Of a stretch of DNA of 31,851 bases, positions 25,601-31,851 are shown one piece after another; position 1 is the stretch's first letter; each line of letters begins with the position of its first letter. The translations under genes and the position numbers were made by a program. The notes under the pieces are model-generated. The model did no database searches and had not been told where the DNA came from. It saw nothing but the letters and a program-made list of their open reading frames with translations. This DNA is from JAGXFP01 sp046484585 (lineage in GTDB: Bacteria > Desulfobacterota > Desulfobulbia > Desulfobulbales > JAGXFP01). The DNA lies in the NCBI GenBank assembly GCA_046484585.1, contig JAWOIQ010000146.1, positions 1-31,851 of the forward strand, written 5' to 3'.

Positions 25601-26886
25601 CCCCGCCGGCCACCGGCTTCGAGGCCGGGCCGTCCCGGATCATTCCGCCCGGCAGCGACGCGGCCACAACCTCCTTTTCCGTTCCCGCCTGCCCCGGCAG
25701 CGGTGCGGATGCGATCCCGGCTACCGCCGGCTTCTGCGAGGTGGTCGATTCCGCCGCGGTACCGCCCCTGACGGTGGTGCCCGGCAGCCCCGGCACCAAT
25801 TACCATCTTAATCTCCTGCTGAGCGACGGCGCCGTGCCGGGACAGAGCCAGATCTTCAATAACCTCATCCCCATCGACCCGGAGTTGAACGGGGCGGTGG
25901 CCATCGCCAAGACTTCCTCCCTGATCAACGTGAGCAGGGGGACCCTGGTGCCCTACACCATCACCGTCACCAATGTTTATGGTGCGCCGCTCTATGAGAT
26001 GGGCATAGTCGACCGCTTTCCGGCCGGCTTTAAATACCTGGCCGGTTCGGCCCGCCTGGACGGGAAGCCGAGCGAACCGCGGGTTAACGGCCGCGAACTG
26101 GTCTGGGACGGTCTACCCCTGCAGGCCAATGGCACCATCAGCCTGCAGCTGCTGCTGGTGGTCGGGGCCGGGGTTTCCGAAGGCGAATACGTCAACCGGG
26201 CCCAGGTGTTCAACACGGCCACCACCACCGCCGCCTCCGGGGAAGCGGTCGCCACCGTGCGAGTCGTCCCCGATCCCGATTTCGACTGCACCGACGTGAT
26301 CGGCAAGGTGTTCGACGATCGCAACCTGAACGGGCGGCAGGACCGGGACGATCACGGCCTGGCCGGGGTCAGGGTCGTGACGGCCCGCGGCCTGATCGCC
26401 ACCACCGACTCAAACGGCCGCTTCCACCTCACCTGCGCGGCGGTGCCCGATCATGATCGGGGCAGCAATTTTATTCTCAAGGTGGACGAGCGCAGCCTGC
26501 CGAGCGGTTACCGGTTGACCACGGAAAATCCCAGGGTGCAGCGGGCTACCCGCGGCAAAATGATACGCTTCAACTTCGGCGCCGCCATTCACCGCGTGGT
26601 GCGGATCGATATCGCCGACGGGGTGTTCGAGCCGGATTCCAGCGAACTGCGGCTCCAGTGGCAACCAACGATCGGCCGGTTGATCGAGGAACTGAGAAAG
26701 GCGCCGTCGGTCCTGCATCTGTCCTACCTTGCCGATCTCGAACCGGAAGACCTGGTGCGCGAGCGAGTCGACTCCCTGAAAAAGACGATTACCGACCAGT
26801 GGCGAAACTCGGACGGCGGCTACCTGCTGGCCGTCGAAAAGGATATTTTCTGGCGCCGCGGCGCACCGCGGCATGGCCGGAACTAA
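16636..26886 (+). CDS. Giant secreted DUF11-repeat protein with C-terminal OmpA-like domain
   Basis: This 3416-residue protein begins with a signal peptide (MAHPARGFKFG, a Leu-rich core, VQA before AEKFC). The ATG at 16636 is chosen over upstream in-frame starts because GGGGAGGGG precedes it and the signal peptide follows. Residues 31-125 form an N-terminal Cys-containing domain. About 17 DUF11-like (TIGR01451-type) beta-sandwich repeats follow (126-2798), each with an EFTYTITV-type strand and a DxLP motif. Then come an SdrD-B/Cna-B-like domain (about 2803-2915), a less clear beta region, another DUF11 repeat (about 3084-3213), a second SdrD-B-like domain (3214-3315, VFDDRNLNGRQDRDD) and a degenerate OmpA-like end (about 3318-3416, FEPDSSELR). 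The protein is Asp/Gly/Thr-rich with few Cys. It is probably a surface fibre or adhesin, anchored to peptidoglycan or to the partner encoded next. There is no LPXTG signal. The function is inferred, not known. Confidence 0.85.
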   Translation: MAHPARGFKFGLTLLLLFALLLGMAASVQAAEKFCSEYGGVIDGDVLGTSPVQITIDQTCTFQNWPRPNPLTATINFQTNDPSIYLIIFDNVWYDGNMACSNIDHKLWVVNSEEGSFAGACQDIMIPAETIAKKSPAPYAAVGVPFTYTLTLPSMTYPAGEPSPNDLGSIEVRDDLAATGADLTMQGLTAYYRGSGTAVPIVNLGDNKNLHFTLPNLPTGEQIVVEVTAVLDDTPANQPGVSFTNTATWQFSRWIDLNENGLIEDNEFFNPLPGESGISEPMVIVEPELVVNKTSDETALNLGVMATFTIDVQNTGGGEAWDATIIDELPVLPTTGMCDYDPIPTLTAEILAADGITPVSGELQPGTDFTLSYSGCELSLTMQSEKGVIGPSERLRITYQSQLDLDTDPGADGIDLTNVAGVTRWFNGDSSNPDRLRYDRILTDGTPLITDHQDSQTVTTALAGYYFQKIVRNLTSQANPAATAAPGDTLRYKLRLFNISETINGLAISDPLDPAGFDLNSFAMVTPPPAGAEFDFDPVTGLLEVYGSPDPFNLIPPAELVVEFDITLKSTLASGSVVSNQAELTAGSLSAASDDPYVNGIAPPGEPADPTRVVIQTPGPLAKATSRSSVTIGEQFTYTITVPAEPTAANLYDVRILDNLAASAADLRFIGARVVSGDGWALSNTSGSDTNPVIEDTITGIDIPSGSQAVIEITVELLNTPATQSGLIFDNTASYTYNRVNGVDDPVPGGAATSPGITVVEPEVAAAAKTVSFVSPADKSATDPATVGDILEYTVTVPNSGGATAFDLNLVDTLPATVALVPGSAAVLIDGVAVPGFISEPTTLSDTGLVWGRENGDSTLDIPVGQALVLTYQVTVLSAAEPSIVNRVYVDWTSLPDADTAERTGEGCPAWIAPNDYCRGPATVAVSTLDNTFISKAVLEDSYAETPAAATDPAVRVGDTVTYDLTLNLQEYTTRNIAVEDALPPGMALDSFSIIAGPNFSYPTPLSAEPAAGATTALRWEFGDIVNQPSSDATPIDPLVIRYVARVVSEPPPAGVAYDTSILRDNLAKLSYTGGDPALYPDRLTAAARVEVRQPRMAPLTKADYGANRVGTGSADDPYLVEIAADTMQFRLETCNAGLAPAYNLLLGDQLPGELNEESIIGPVVKIGPGSDPAAAAVAPATDYTYTLSGGRMSFAFSDDRPIDPNECVFVEYEIGFAADIPPDTLWQNSARVDEYYSLPGQAGRIYVASEPAAVYMRNVLVLNVPTKAIALPVAPANTVTIGEEVQYTITVPGAPVNAALSNVEVLDILDPVLDYLGATIADSLVLTDNTAAGSREVSLTIAEIPAGRQAVITLRARVANDATPATDAGDLFTNLASYVYGGVTWKSAATEQLTIVEPLVTVEKTVAPETAPKAGDLLTYTVVLAAAPGPIAYDLELTDTLSPGLTYEPLSANLGEPTITGDAVSGQTLAWSAGLDIAPGTPLTVTYQVRVNGDVVIGQPLTNTATARWTSLAGDHPHERSGTGTAPNDYVASASTTLVIGDETTFSKVRADDTYNGAEGDVRIGDLIEYELRLGLQEGSHPGVVVSDTLPAGLRYVEMVSASYFGTIPAIPPAPSLSGPTLTWNLGTVENPADGDAENDLLVLRYRVRVLNDNTLAQSPISQTLTNSATLAYTVGGTGVTRPDGAGVTVLQPMLGVSKSAAPANGDSVVDAGEIITYTVDIVNNGAAPAYDTRLLDTLPVGLRQGGVSTSGIILVDNSTSAETALAIFDPAYSSATGGAVWNFDTTTPDAYTIPPDHTLRVSYTVSVDSDVAAGLTLTNTAQAANYYSFDNDEVPVNGSVDYRGEYASAPAQAAVTTSTPGALSKATTRAAAAIGEEFTYLITVPAAPVATALNDVRIYDNLAAAGADLRFIGAEVVSAGSWSGTLTGSVNAGLVEIRADSGAIAIGPNEQLNIAVTVALLDTERNMTPGLSFTNRAWYTYSNGTTPLGDDAATGATSDSMTVAHPEMTLSKSGPVPATMRIGTPATFTLDAQNSGESEAWQVTLTDWLPDPVPGGMCDAGVNNISATIYQADGTTPVLALNPGEHYDTAFTLSAALSRCELVLTTKGAAVVAPGQRLIVTFESALDEDNIDATTLTNIAGATQWLSADPAGDIQHIYDAALTDGTVGTVDHQDAYQVTVQGAVLSAEKTVTRLVADQEGTLTELPGSTANPGDRLRYTITIRNTTDIPLNDFSLGDELDSLNAAPMFQANSIGNVEVPAGATYTTSDTALNVHGLDIGPNESLTVVFEALLVPVIDSTTVVLNQGRLELDGVFFGQTDDPALPGALDPTATLIESAPVFEVWKTSEDMSGDPDLLLAGDILRYTITVRNIGNENAVNTVLRDQIPVNTSYLPGSTTLNGSPVADPAAGPSPLQEGLPINAPEDETAGAMRADPTVTGANQATVTFDVVIDGDAVDGAIIVNQGFVDADGAGGGPQPEEPSDDPATPVPDDPTRNVVGALPLVDAHKTVQILVDHGSSGIVDPGDVLRYTIAITNAGATPAHGVVFIDPVPADTTYVADSVRLNDLPAGQPDGGISPLIAGIAVSSSDLTPPLPGAGNGVLSPGSTAVIVFDVEVNAGVAPATVISNQGTVETSELPDEPTDADGIDSNGDQPTQIMVGDLQLLSVTKEVTVIGGGAAVAGGELEYLIRATNIGSLPATRVAVTDDLAPLAGQVSYVAGSGRLNGAEAGIGYAASRLTADYGAIYGELPPGASAVVRFRVRIETALPIGTTIANTGVVSWSDPVQSASATVSLDLGGTPGNGSLSGSIWHDVNLDKLSDPDERRFEGWSVELYGNNRLLATVPSDSDGGYRLSGLIPNQGGSQSYELRFRAPDAGAGTPSLGTADSSFSNGPQRISGITVASGENLQNLNLPLWPNGTVYNSVVRVPVAGARLTMLNGSTGAPLADRCFDDPVQQDQVTAGSGFYKFDLNFSDASCPAGSDYLIEVTPPATGFEAGPSRIIPPGSDAATTSFSVPACPGSGADAIPATAGFCEVVDSAAVPPLTVVPGSPGTNYHLNLLLSDGAVPGQSQIFNNLIPIDPELNGAVAIAKTSSLINVSRGTLVPYTITVTNVYGAPLYEMGIVDRFPAGFKYLAGSARLDGKPSEPRVNGRELVWDGLPLQANGTISLQLLLVVGAGVSEGEYVNRAQVFNTATTTAASGEAVATVRVVPDPDFDCTDVIGKVFDDRNLNGRQDRDDHGLAGVRVVTARGLIATTDSNGRFHLTCAAVPDHDRGSNFILKVDERSLPSGYRLTTENPRVQRATRGKMIRFNFGAAIHRVVRIDIADGVFEPDSSELRLQWQPTIGRLIEELRKAPSVLHLSYLADLEPEDLVRERVDSLKKTITDQWRNSDGGYLLAVEKDIFWRRGAPRHGRN
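17013..23655 (+). repeat. Higher-order domain repeat ABC-ADEF-ADEF-ABC in the giant gene
   Basis: Fourteen successive DUF11-like units fall into six types by sequence. A: 17013-17480, 18481-18920, 20409-20835, 22216-22660. B: 17481-18019, 22661-23190. C: 18020-18480, 23191-23655. D: 18921-19424, 20836-21262. E: 19425-19918, 21263-21716. F: 19919-20408, 21717-22215. Marker phrases are LAASAADLRFIGA / LAAAGADLRFIGA for A, GMCD plus CEL for B, WTSL with APNDY for D, LQE with DLLVLRYRVRV-like text for E, and YYSLPG / YYSFDN for F. Three less-typed units (23656-25030) follow. The order shows that blocks, not single domains, were duplicated. Boundaries are approximate. Confidence 0.7.
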
Positions 26887-26902
26887 AGGAATGCTTAAAC
26901 CA

Positions 26903-29900
26903 ATGACCGCTCCTCTACCCATAAAGATGCACGCCGCGCCGGTGAAGCGCTGGCTCGCCATCTTGTCTTTCTGTGCGGTCACGGCGGCGGGGACGGAGGC
27001 TTTCCCGGCCGGGGAAGGATTGGTAAGAGAAACCGATAGCGGCGGGGAGGCGGCCGAGACGCACCTGCCGGCCGATCAGCCCTTTACCGCCTGGATCCAT
27101 GATCCGGCCATATTCGAGGAACCGGAGGGCGATCGCCGGGAGATGCGCCAGGTAGTCGAAGAGGATATCAAAACAATCAAGCTCGACAACCTGGTGCCGC
27201 CCATCCGTTTCGCCCAGGGCAAAGCGGATATTTCCGGGGAATACCTTGAGATGCTCCGCGAGGTGCTGGAAAAGATGCGCGGGCGGGACAATGTGCGGCT
27301 CCACTTTATCGGCCATGCCGATTCCCTGCCGCTGAGCACCGCCTTGAGCGAGCGTTACGAGGACAATGTCGGGCTGTCCCGTGAACGGGCCGGGATCACC
27401 GCCGAATATTGTCAACGCGCCCTGGCCCTGCCCCCCGAGGCCATCTCCTACGAAGGCGTTGGCGACAGCCGGCCGGTCGCCGCCAATGCCACCGAGAACG
27501 GGCGGCGCCTCAACCGCCGCGTGGAAGTGCAGGTCTGGTATGACGAAATTACCGAAAAACTGGTCGAACAGGAAGTGATCGTGCCCCGCGAGGTCAACCG
27601 GGTCAAGATCTGCCGTACCGAAACGGTCTGCAAAATTCGCTACAAGGAAGGAAACGCCCATCGAGCCCGGGTTAAAAACCTGATCGCCCCCCTCCACTAT
27701 GACCGGGGTTCAGTGGAGGTGCCGGAAGAATTTCTCCAGCAGATCAGGCAGACCCTGGAAAATCTCGGCGCCAAACAAAACGTGATCGTCAAGTTCACCG
27801 CCCATACCGACAATCTCCCCCTGGAAGGGCGAGAAAAGCGCATTTACGGAAACCATCTGGGTCTCTCCAGGGCAAATGGCCGCCGGGTTGCCCTGGCTGT
27901 CCAGGATGGACTGGGGCTCCCGAATGGCGCCGTTGAGAGCGAGGGGAAAGGAGCGACCCGGCCGATTGCCGCCAACGACACCCAACAGGGCCGCGTCCTG
28001 AACCGGCGGATCGAAGTGGATTTCTGGTACGACGACCCGTTGCAGGAGTTGCCCGATGAGCCCCAGCTCTGTCCGGAAGAAGCCGGGGCCGAAACGATCA
28101 CCCGGGTTTATGCGCCTCCGTCGGGCGATATCGAGCCGATCTACTTCGATGACGGTAAACCGGTTGTGCCTCCCGGCTACACCGAAAAGCTGCGCCGCGT
28201 CATGGCTGAAATCAGCACCAAGACCAATGTCCGCCTGCGATTTGTCGGTTATACCAGCAACCGGCGGCTGAACCGCCGGACGGCAAGGGTATACGGAAAT
28301 GACATCGGCTGGTCCATGGCCCGCGCCCGCCGGGCCCTGGAGGCGGTCAGCGAGGAGATGGGACTGGCGGAGGAACAAACGGAATTCGACGGCCGCGGCT
28401 ATGTCCGGTCCGACGATGTGGTCAATACGGGCTTTATCGAAGCGGACAGCTCCCATGTCCAGGTCCAGGTGATCTACGACGAGCTGGTCGCCCTCAATGA
28501 ATACGAGGGGGTGGAGATCACCCGCCTGAAGCGCGAGGTCGTGCCCTCCGACCCCTTTGCCTTAAACCTGATGCGCATCACGGTGGACGGCGCGCCGCTG
28601 ACTGACCCGAACAAATGCAGCTCGGATGTGCAGCGCTGCACCGACCTGGCCCTGGAAGAGGCCGCGATTCGCTTCAAGCACGACAGCCTCAATCTTACGC
28701 CGCGGCTTAACGTGACCGCCTGGCCGCGCAGTATCGGCTTCCGGGACCTTGAGGAGGCCTCGTTTAACGAAAATCCTGTCCGCTTCCGCCTCTACACCAA
28801 CTACCGCAGCTTTATCGAGCGGGCGGAGGTGCGGATTTTCGCGGAGGGACAGTCCAGCCGCGATACGCCCCTCGCGATAATCGCCATGGACGATGACGGC
28901 ATGGCCAGCTGGCGGCCGGAGTTCGAGTCCTTCTCCGCTCCCGGGCGCAATCTGCAATATCTGGTCCGGGTCTATGACAGGTCGGACCGCTTCGATGAGA
29001 CAGTTCCCCAGCCCCTGTGGCTGGTCGACCGGACCGATCCGGCCCCGGCCGGGGGGGATTCCGGCACGGAACTGCTGGCCGGTTACGGCGAGAACCGTCT
29101 CGCCGCGCGGAATATCCCGCTCCGAGGCGGCACGGTCCGGGTTTCCGGCACCGGAATTCCCCGGGACCACGGGGTATGGCTGGCCGGTTACACCGTTCCC
29201 GTCGATGCCGAGGGGAGTTTCGTAGCCGAGGAAATTCTGCCGGAAGGGCTGCATACCGTCGAGGTTGCCGTGCTGGACAGCTCCGGCAACGGCGAACTGT
29301 TCCTGCGGGACCTGGCCCTGAAAAAGAGCGACTGGTTCACGGTGGGGATCGCCGACCTGACCTTGGCCGCCAATAAAACCAACGGCCCCGCCGACCTGCT
29401 CGCCCCGGACAGACCCCAATACAGCGATGAGATGAGCGCCCATGGCCGACTGGCCTTTTATTCGAAAGGCAAATTCGAAAACGGCTGGTCGCTGACCGCC
29501 AGCGCCGATACCCGGGAAGGCCCCCTGGACGAGATTTTCGCCAATTTCCTGGACAAATCCCCCGACGCTCTGTTCCGGAGAATGGATCCGGATTATCACT
29601 ATCCGACCTTCGGCGATGACGGCAGCGTTGTCGAAGATGCCCCGACTCAGGGCAAGTTCTACGCCAAGGCCGGAAAAGATGAGACCTATGGGCTCTGGGG
29701 TAACTTCAGGATCGGCTATACCGACAATGACCTGGCCCACGTGGACCGCGGTCTTTACGGCGCCAACCTGCACTACCAGCCCCTTGCCGCCACTGGTTTC
29801 GGCGCACCGCGCCTTTCTCTGGACGGCTTTGCCGCCGATCCGGGCACCGTGGCGGGGCGCGACGAGTTCCGCGGCACCGGGGGCTCGCTCTATTTCATGA

Positions 29901-31851
29901 GCCGCCAGGATGTCCTCGAGGGTTCCGAACGGCTGCGCGTCGAAGTTCGCGACAAGGACTCCAATCTGGTGGTGGGAGTCAGGAACCTGAGGCCGGCGCT
30001 TGATTACGATATCGATTACCTGCAGGGCCGCATCCTGCTGGCCGAGCCCCTGTCCGCTACGGCGGAGGACGCCATGCTGGTGGACAGCTCCTCCGTCGGC
30101 GGCAATCCCGTTTACCTGGTGGCCCGCTACGAGTTCAGTCCGGGGTTTGACGATCCCGACTCCATGGCCACCGGCGGCCGGGTTCATTACTGGCTCAACG
30201 ATTATGTCAAGATCGGCCTGACCTCCAGCCGCCAGGAAGAGGCGGAGACCGACAACGACCTGGATGGCGCCGATCTGCGCCTGCGGATGTCCGCGGGAAC
30301 CTGGATCAACTTCGAAACCGGCCGCAGCAAGGGGCCCGGCAGGCCGGAAACCACATCCCCGGACGGCGGTTACAACTTCACTGCCGCCGCAGGGCCGAGC
30401 GGCGGCGAAGTCGAGGCCGCGGCCCACCGGGTTGACGGCAGTATCAGCTTCAAGGATTTTTTCGACAGCACCCGGGGCCGGCTCACCTACTACTACCAGG
30501 ATACCGAAGCGGGTTATTCTTCGCCGGGTCAGCTCACCGCCCTGGAGACCACCATTTACGGCGCCGCGGCGGCGCTGCCTCTATCGGTCCGGACCAGCCT
30601 GCGGCTCAAAGCCGACCGGAGCGTCCAGCCGGAGGGACTTGATACGGAAGCCGCCGAGCTGAATCTCGACCATCGGATAGGCGACCATTGGACGCTGAGC
30701 CCGGGAGTACGCAGCGACAGCCGCGTGGTAAATGCTCCGCTCGCAACGTTATTAAGCCGGGCGGAAGGAAAAAGAACGGATGCGGCGCTGCGGCTCCACT
30801 ACGACTCCCTGACCCTTTGGAATGGTTACGGTTTCGTGCAGGAGTCGCTCCGGACCACCGGCAATCGCGAGGAAAACGGCAGGATCGGGGTCGGCGGCGC
30901 TTATCGGCTGACCGAGCGTTTTAAAGTGGACGGTGAGATCTCCGAAGGCGATCTCGGGGAAAGCGGCCGGCTAGGCACGGAATACCTCTATTCCGACCGG
31001 ACCACCCTCTACCTTAATTACGCCCTGGAGAACGAGCGCACCGATAACGGTCTTCGCGCCCGCAAAGGCAACATGGCTTCCGGATTCCGGACCCGCTACT
31101 CGGACAGCGCCAGTGTCTATCTGGAGGAACGCTATAGCCACGGCGACCTGCCCACGGGTCTGATGCATGGTGCCGGGGTCGACCTGGCGCCCACCGACCG
31201 CCTCAACCTTGGCGCCAATCTCGATTTCGGCACCCTTAAGGACCACCGGACTGGCGCCGAAATCAAGAGAACCGCGGCCGGACTGAGGGGCGGATACGGC
31301 TTCGATACCCTGAAAATCGCCAGCGCGGTTGAATACCGGCTCGACGACACCGAGCAGCCGGATGCGACCAGCGCCAGGCGCACCACCTGGCTGTTGAAAA
31401 ACAGCCTCCGCTACCAGTTTTCCCCGGACTGGCGGCTCCTCGGCAAACTGAACCACAGCCGGAGCGAAAGTTCGCTGGGCCGGTTCCATGACGGCAACTT
31501 TACCGAGGCGGTGCTGGGCTATGCCTATCGGCCCGTCCGCCATGACCGCCTGAACGCCCTGCTCAAGTACACCTATTTCTATAACCTGCCGGCGCCGGAA
31601 CAGGCAAGGATTGATAACGCCGGACCCGGCGTCATCCAGCGCAGCCATATCGGAGCCCTGGATGTCATGTATGACCTGACCGTACGCTGGACCCTGGGCG
31701 GCAAATACGCCTATCGTCATGGCGAGATCAGCCGGGACCGGCTCGATCCGGAGTACTTCCTGAGCCGGGCATCTCTATATGTGCTGCGGGCGGACTACCA
31801 CTTTCTCCACAAATGGGATGGCCTGGTCGAGGGGCGTCTGCTCGACCTGCC
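26903..31851 (+). CDS. OmpA-repeat outer-membrane barrel partner (3' end beyond window)
   Basis: The frame is open from 26891 to the window end, at least 1649 residues. A start at 26903 is preferred since AAGGA abuts the ATG at 26891; neither spacing is ideal. The order is: signal-like start (KRWLAILSFCAVTAAG), then three OmpA-like domains (about 97-213, 260-376 and 409-522), a periplasmic Ig/PEGA-like region (about 560-840), and a long C-terminal part of alternating polar and aromatic strands typical of an outer-membrane beta-barrel (from about 843). Only the first OmpA domain keeps both peptidoglycan-binding residues (Asp140, Arg162). The second has Asn at the Arg site (325), and the third has Ser at the Asp site (452). 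It lies 16 bases after the giant gene, so they are probably co-transcribed. It may anchor or export the giant protein; this is inference. Confidence 0.8.
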   Translation, partial: MTAPLPIKMHAAPVKRWLAILSFCAVTAAGTEAFPAGEGLVRETDSGGEAAETHLPADQPFTAWIHDPAIFEEPEGDRREMRQVVEEDIKTIKLDNLVPPIRFAQGKADISGEYLEMLREVLEKMRGRDNVRLHFIGHADSLPLSTALSERYEDNVGLSRERAGITAEYCQRALALPPEAISYEGVGDSRPVAANATENGRRLNRRVEVQVWYDEITEKLVEQEVIVPREVNRVKICRTETVCKIRYKEGNAHRARVKNLIAPLHYDRGSVEVPEEFLQQIRQTLENLGAKQNVIVKFTAHTDNLPLEGREKRIYGNHLGLSRANGRRVALAVQDGLGLPNGAVESEGKGATRPIAANDTQQGRVLNRRIEVDFWYDDPLQELPDEPQLCPEEAGAETITRVYAPPSGDIEPIYFDDGKPVVPPGYTEKLRRVMAEISTKTNVRLRFVGYTSNRRLNRRTARVYGNDIGWSMARARRALEAVSEEMGLAEEQTEFDGRGYVRSDDVVNTGFIEADSSHVQVQVIYDELVALNEYEGVEITRLKREVVPSDPFALNLMRITVDGAPLTDPNKCSSDVQRCTDLALEEAAIRFKHDSLNLTPRLNVTAWPRSIGFRDLEEASFNENPVRFRLYTNYRSFIERAEVRIFAEGQSSRDTPLAIIAMDDDGMASWRPEFESFSAPGRNLQYLVRVYDRSDRFDETVPQPLWLVDRTDPAPAGGDSGTELLAGYGENRLAARNIPLRGGTVRVSGTGIPRDHGVWLAGYTVPVDAEGSFVAEEILPEGLHTVEVAVLDSSGNGELFLRDLALKKSDWFTVGIADLTLAANKTNGPADLLAPDRPQYSDEMSAHGRLAFYSKGKFENGWSLTASADTREGPLDEIFANFLDKSPDALFRRMDPDYHYPTFGDDGSVVEDAPTQGKFYAKAGKDETYGLWGNFRIGYTDNDLAHVDRGLYGANLHYQPLAATGFGAPRLSLDGFAADPGTVAGRDEFRGTGGSLYFMSRQDVLEGSERLRVEVRDKDSNLVVGVRNLRPALDYDIDYLQGRILLAEPLSATAEDAMLVDSSSVGGNPVYLVARYEFSPGFDDPDSMATGGRVHYWLNDYVKIGLTSSRQEEAETDNDLDGADLRLRMSAGTWINFETGRSKGPGRPETTSPDGGYNFTAAAGPSGGEVEAAAHRVDGSISFKDFFDSTRGRLTYYYQDTEAGYSSPGQLTALETTIYGAAAALPLSVRTSLRLKADRSVQPEGLDTEAAELNLDHRIGDHWTLSPGVRSDSRVVNAPLATLLSRAEGKRTDAALRLHYDSLTLWNGYGFVQESLRTTGNREENGRIGVGGAYRLTERFKVDGEISEGDLGESGRLGTEYLYSDRTTLYLNYALENERTDNGLRARKGNMASGFRTRYSDSASVYLEERYSHGDLPTGLMHGAGVDLAPTDRLNLGANLDFGTLKDHRTGAEIKRTAAGLRGGYGFDTLKIASAVEYRLDDTEQPDATSARRTTWLLKNSLRYQFSPDWRLLGKLNHSRSESSLGRFHDGNFTEAVLGYAYRPVRHDRLNALLKYTYFYNLPAPEQARIDNAGPGVIQRSHIGALDVMYDLTVRWTLGGKYAYRHGEISRDRLDPEYFLSRASLYVLRADYHFLHKWDGLVEGRLLDL

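Noticed and set aside
28562..30427. A 621-codon open frame on the minus strand inside the OmpA-barrel gene
   Set aside because: The plus strand encodes recognisable OmpA and barrel sequence with good codon use; the antisense frame has no recognisable motif and is a shadow of high GC content.

Overview
The window reads as a GC-rich chromosomal segment of a Gram-negative bacterium, most likely one of the Desulfobacterota (Desulfuromonadales- or Geobacter-like). Reasons: an LptF/LptG lipopolysaccharide exporter pair, an RpoN-type promoter joined to a cyclic-di-GMP-I (GEMM-I) riboswitch, a YgiQ radical-SAM protein, HgdC/HgdB-like iron-sulfur proteins, a corrinoid-activator-type DUF4445 ATPase and a 'two-CW' Cys protein. 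The taxonomic call is inference from gene content only.

Layout. 1-500: edge of an uncertain gene, then a small mobile element (copy 1). 528-1040 (+): cyclophilin. 1105-2862 (-): YgiQ. 2959-3942 (-): PAS-GGDEF diguanylate cyclase with its own promoter. 4080-4279: degenerate element copy 4. 8418 down to 4261 (-): tight operon crcB - lptF - lptG - HgdB-like - HgdC-like. 8587-8747: element copy 2. 8788-10329 (+): ferredoxin-less DUF4445 ATPase. 10478-14042 (+): translationally coupled operon of a DHH phosphoesterase and two GlgC-family proteins, of which the first has lost key catalytic motifs. 14041-14229: terminator and element copy 3. 14594-15271: two small genes. 15651-31851 (+): a surface-structure locus.

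The surface locus is the most striking part. A sigma-54 promoter would start transcription about four bases before a textbook c-di-GMP-I aptamer. Behind it lie a candidate expression platform, a small exported-protein gene broken by two single-base losses in homopolymers, a strongly structured leader, a 3416-residue secreted protein made of about 18 DUF11-like domains with a degenerate OmpA-like C-terminus, and a partner (running off the window) with three OmpA-like domains followed by an outer-membrane beta-barrel-like region. The giant protein's domains are arranged in a higher-order order ABC-ADEF-ADEF-ABC-GGG. With the diguanylate cyclase 12 kb away, the region suggests (inference) a c-di-GMP-gated giant surface structure anchored to, or exported through, its OmpA-barrel partner.

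A family of about 160-220 bp non-autonomous elements (three clear copies, one degenerate) has 13-14 bp inverted termini and, in copy 2, a perfect 5-bp target duplication. The copies lie at gene borders and appear to have supplied part of at least one terminator.
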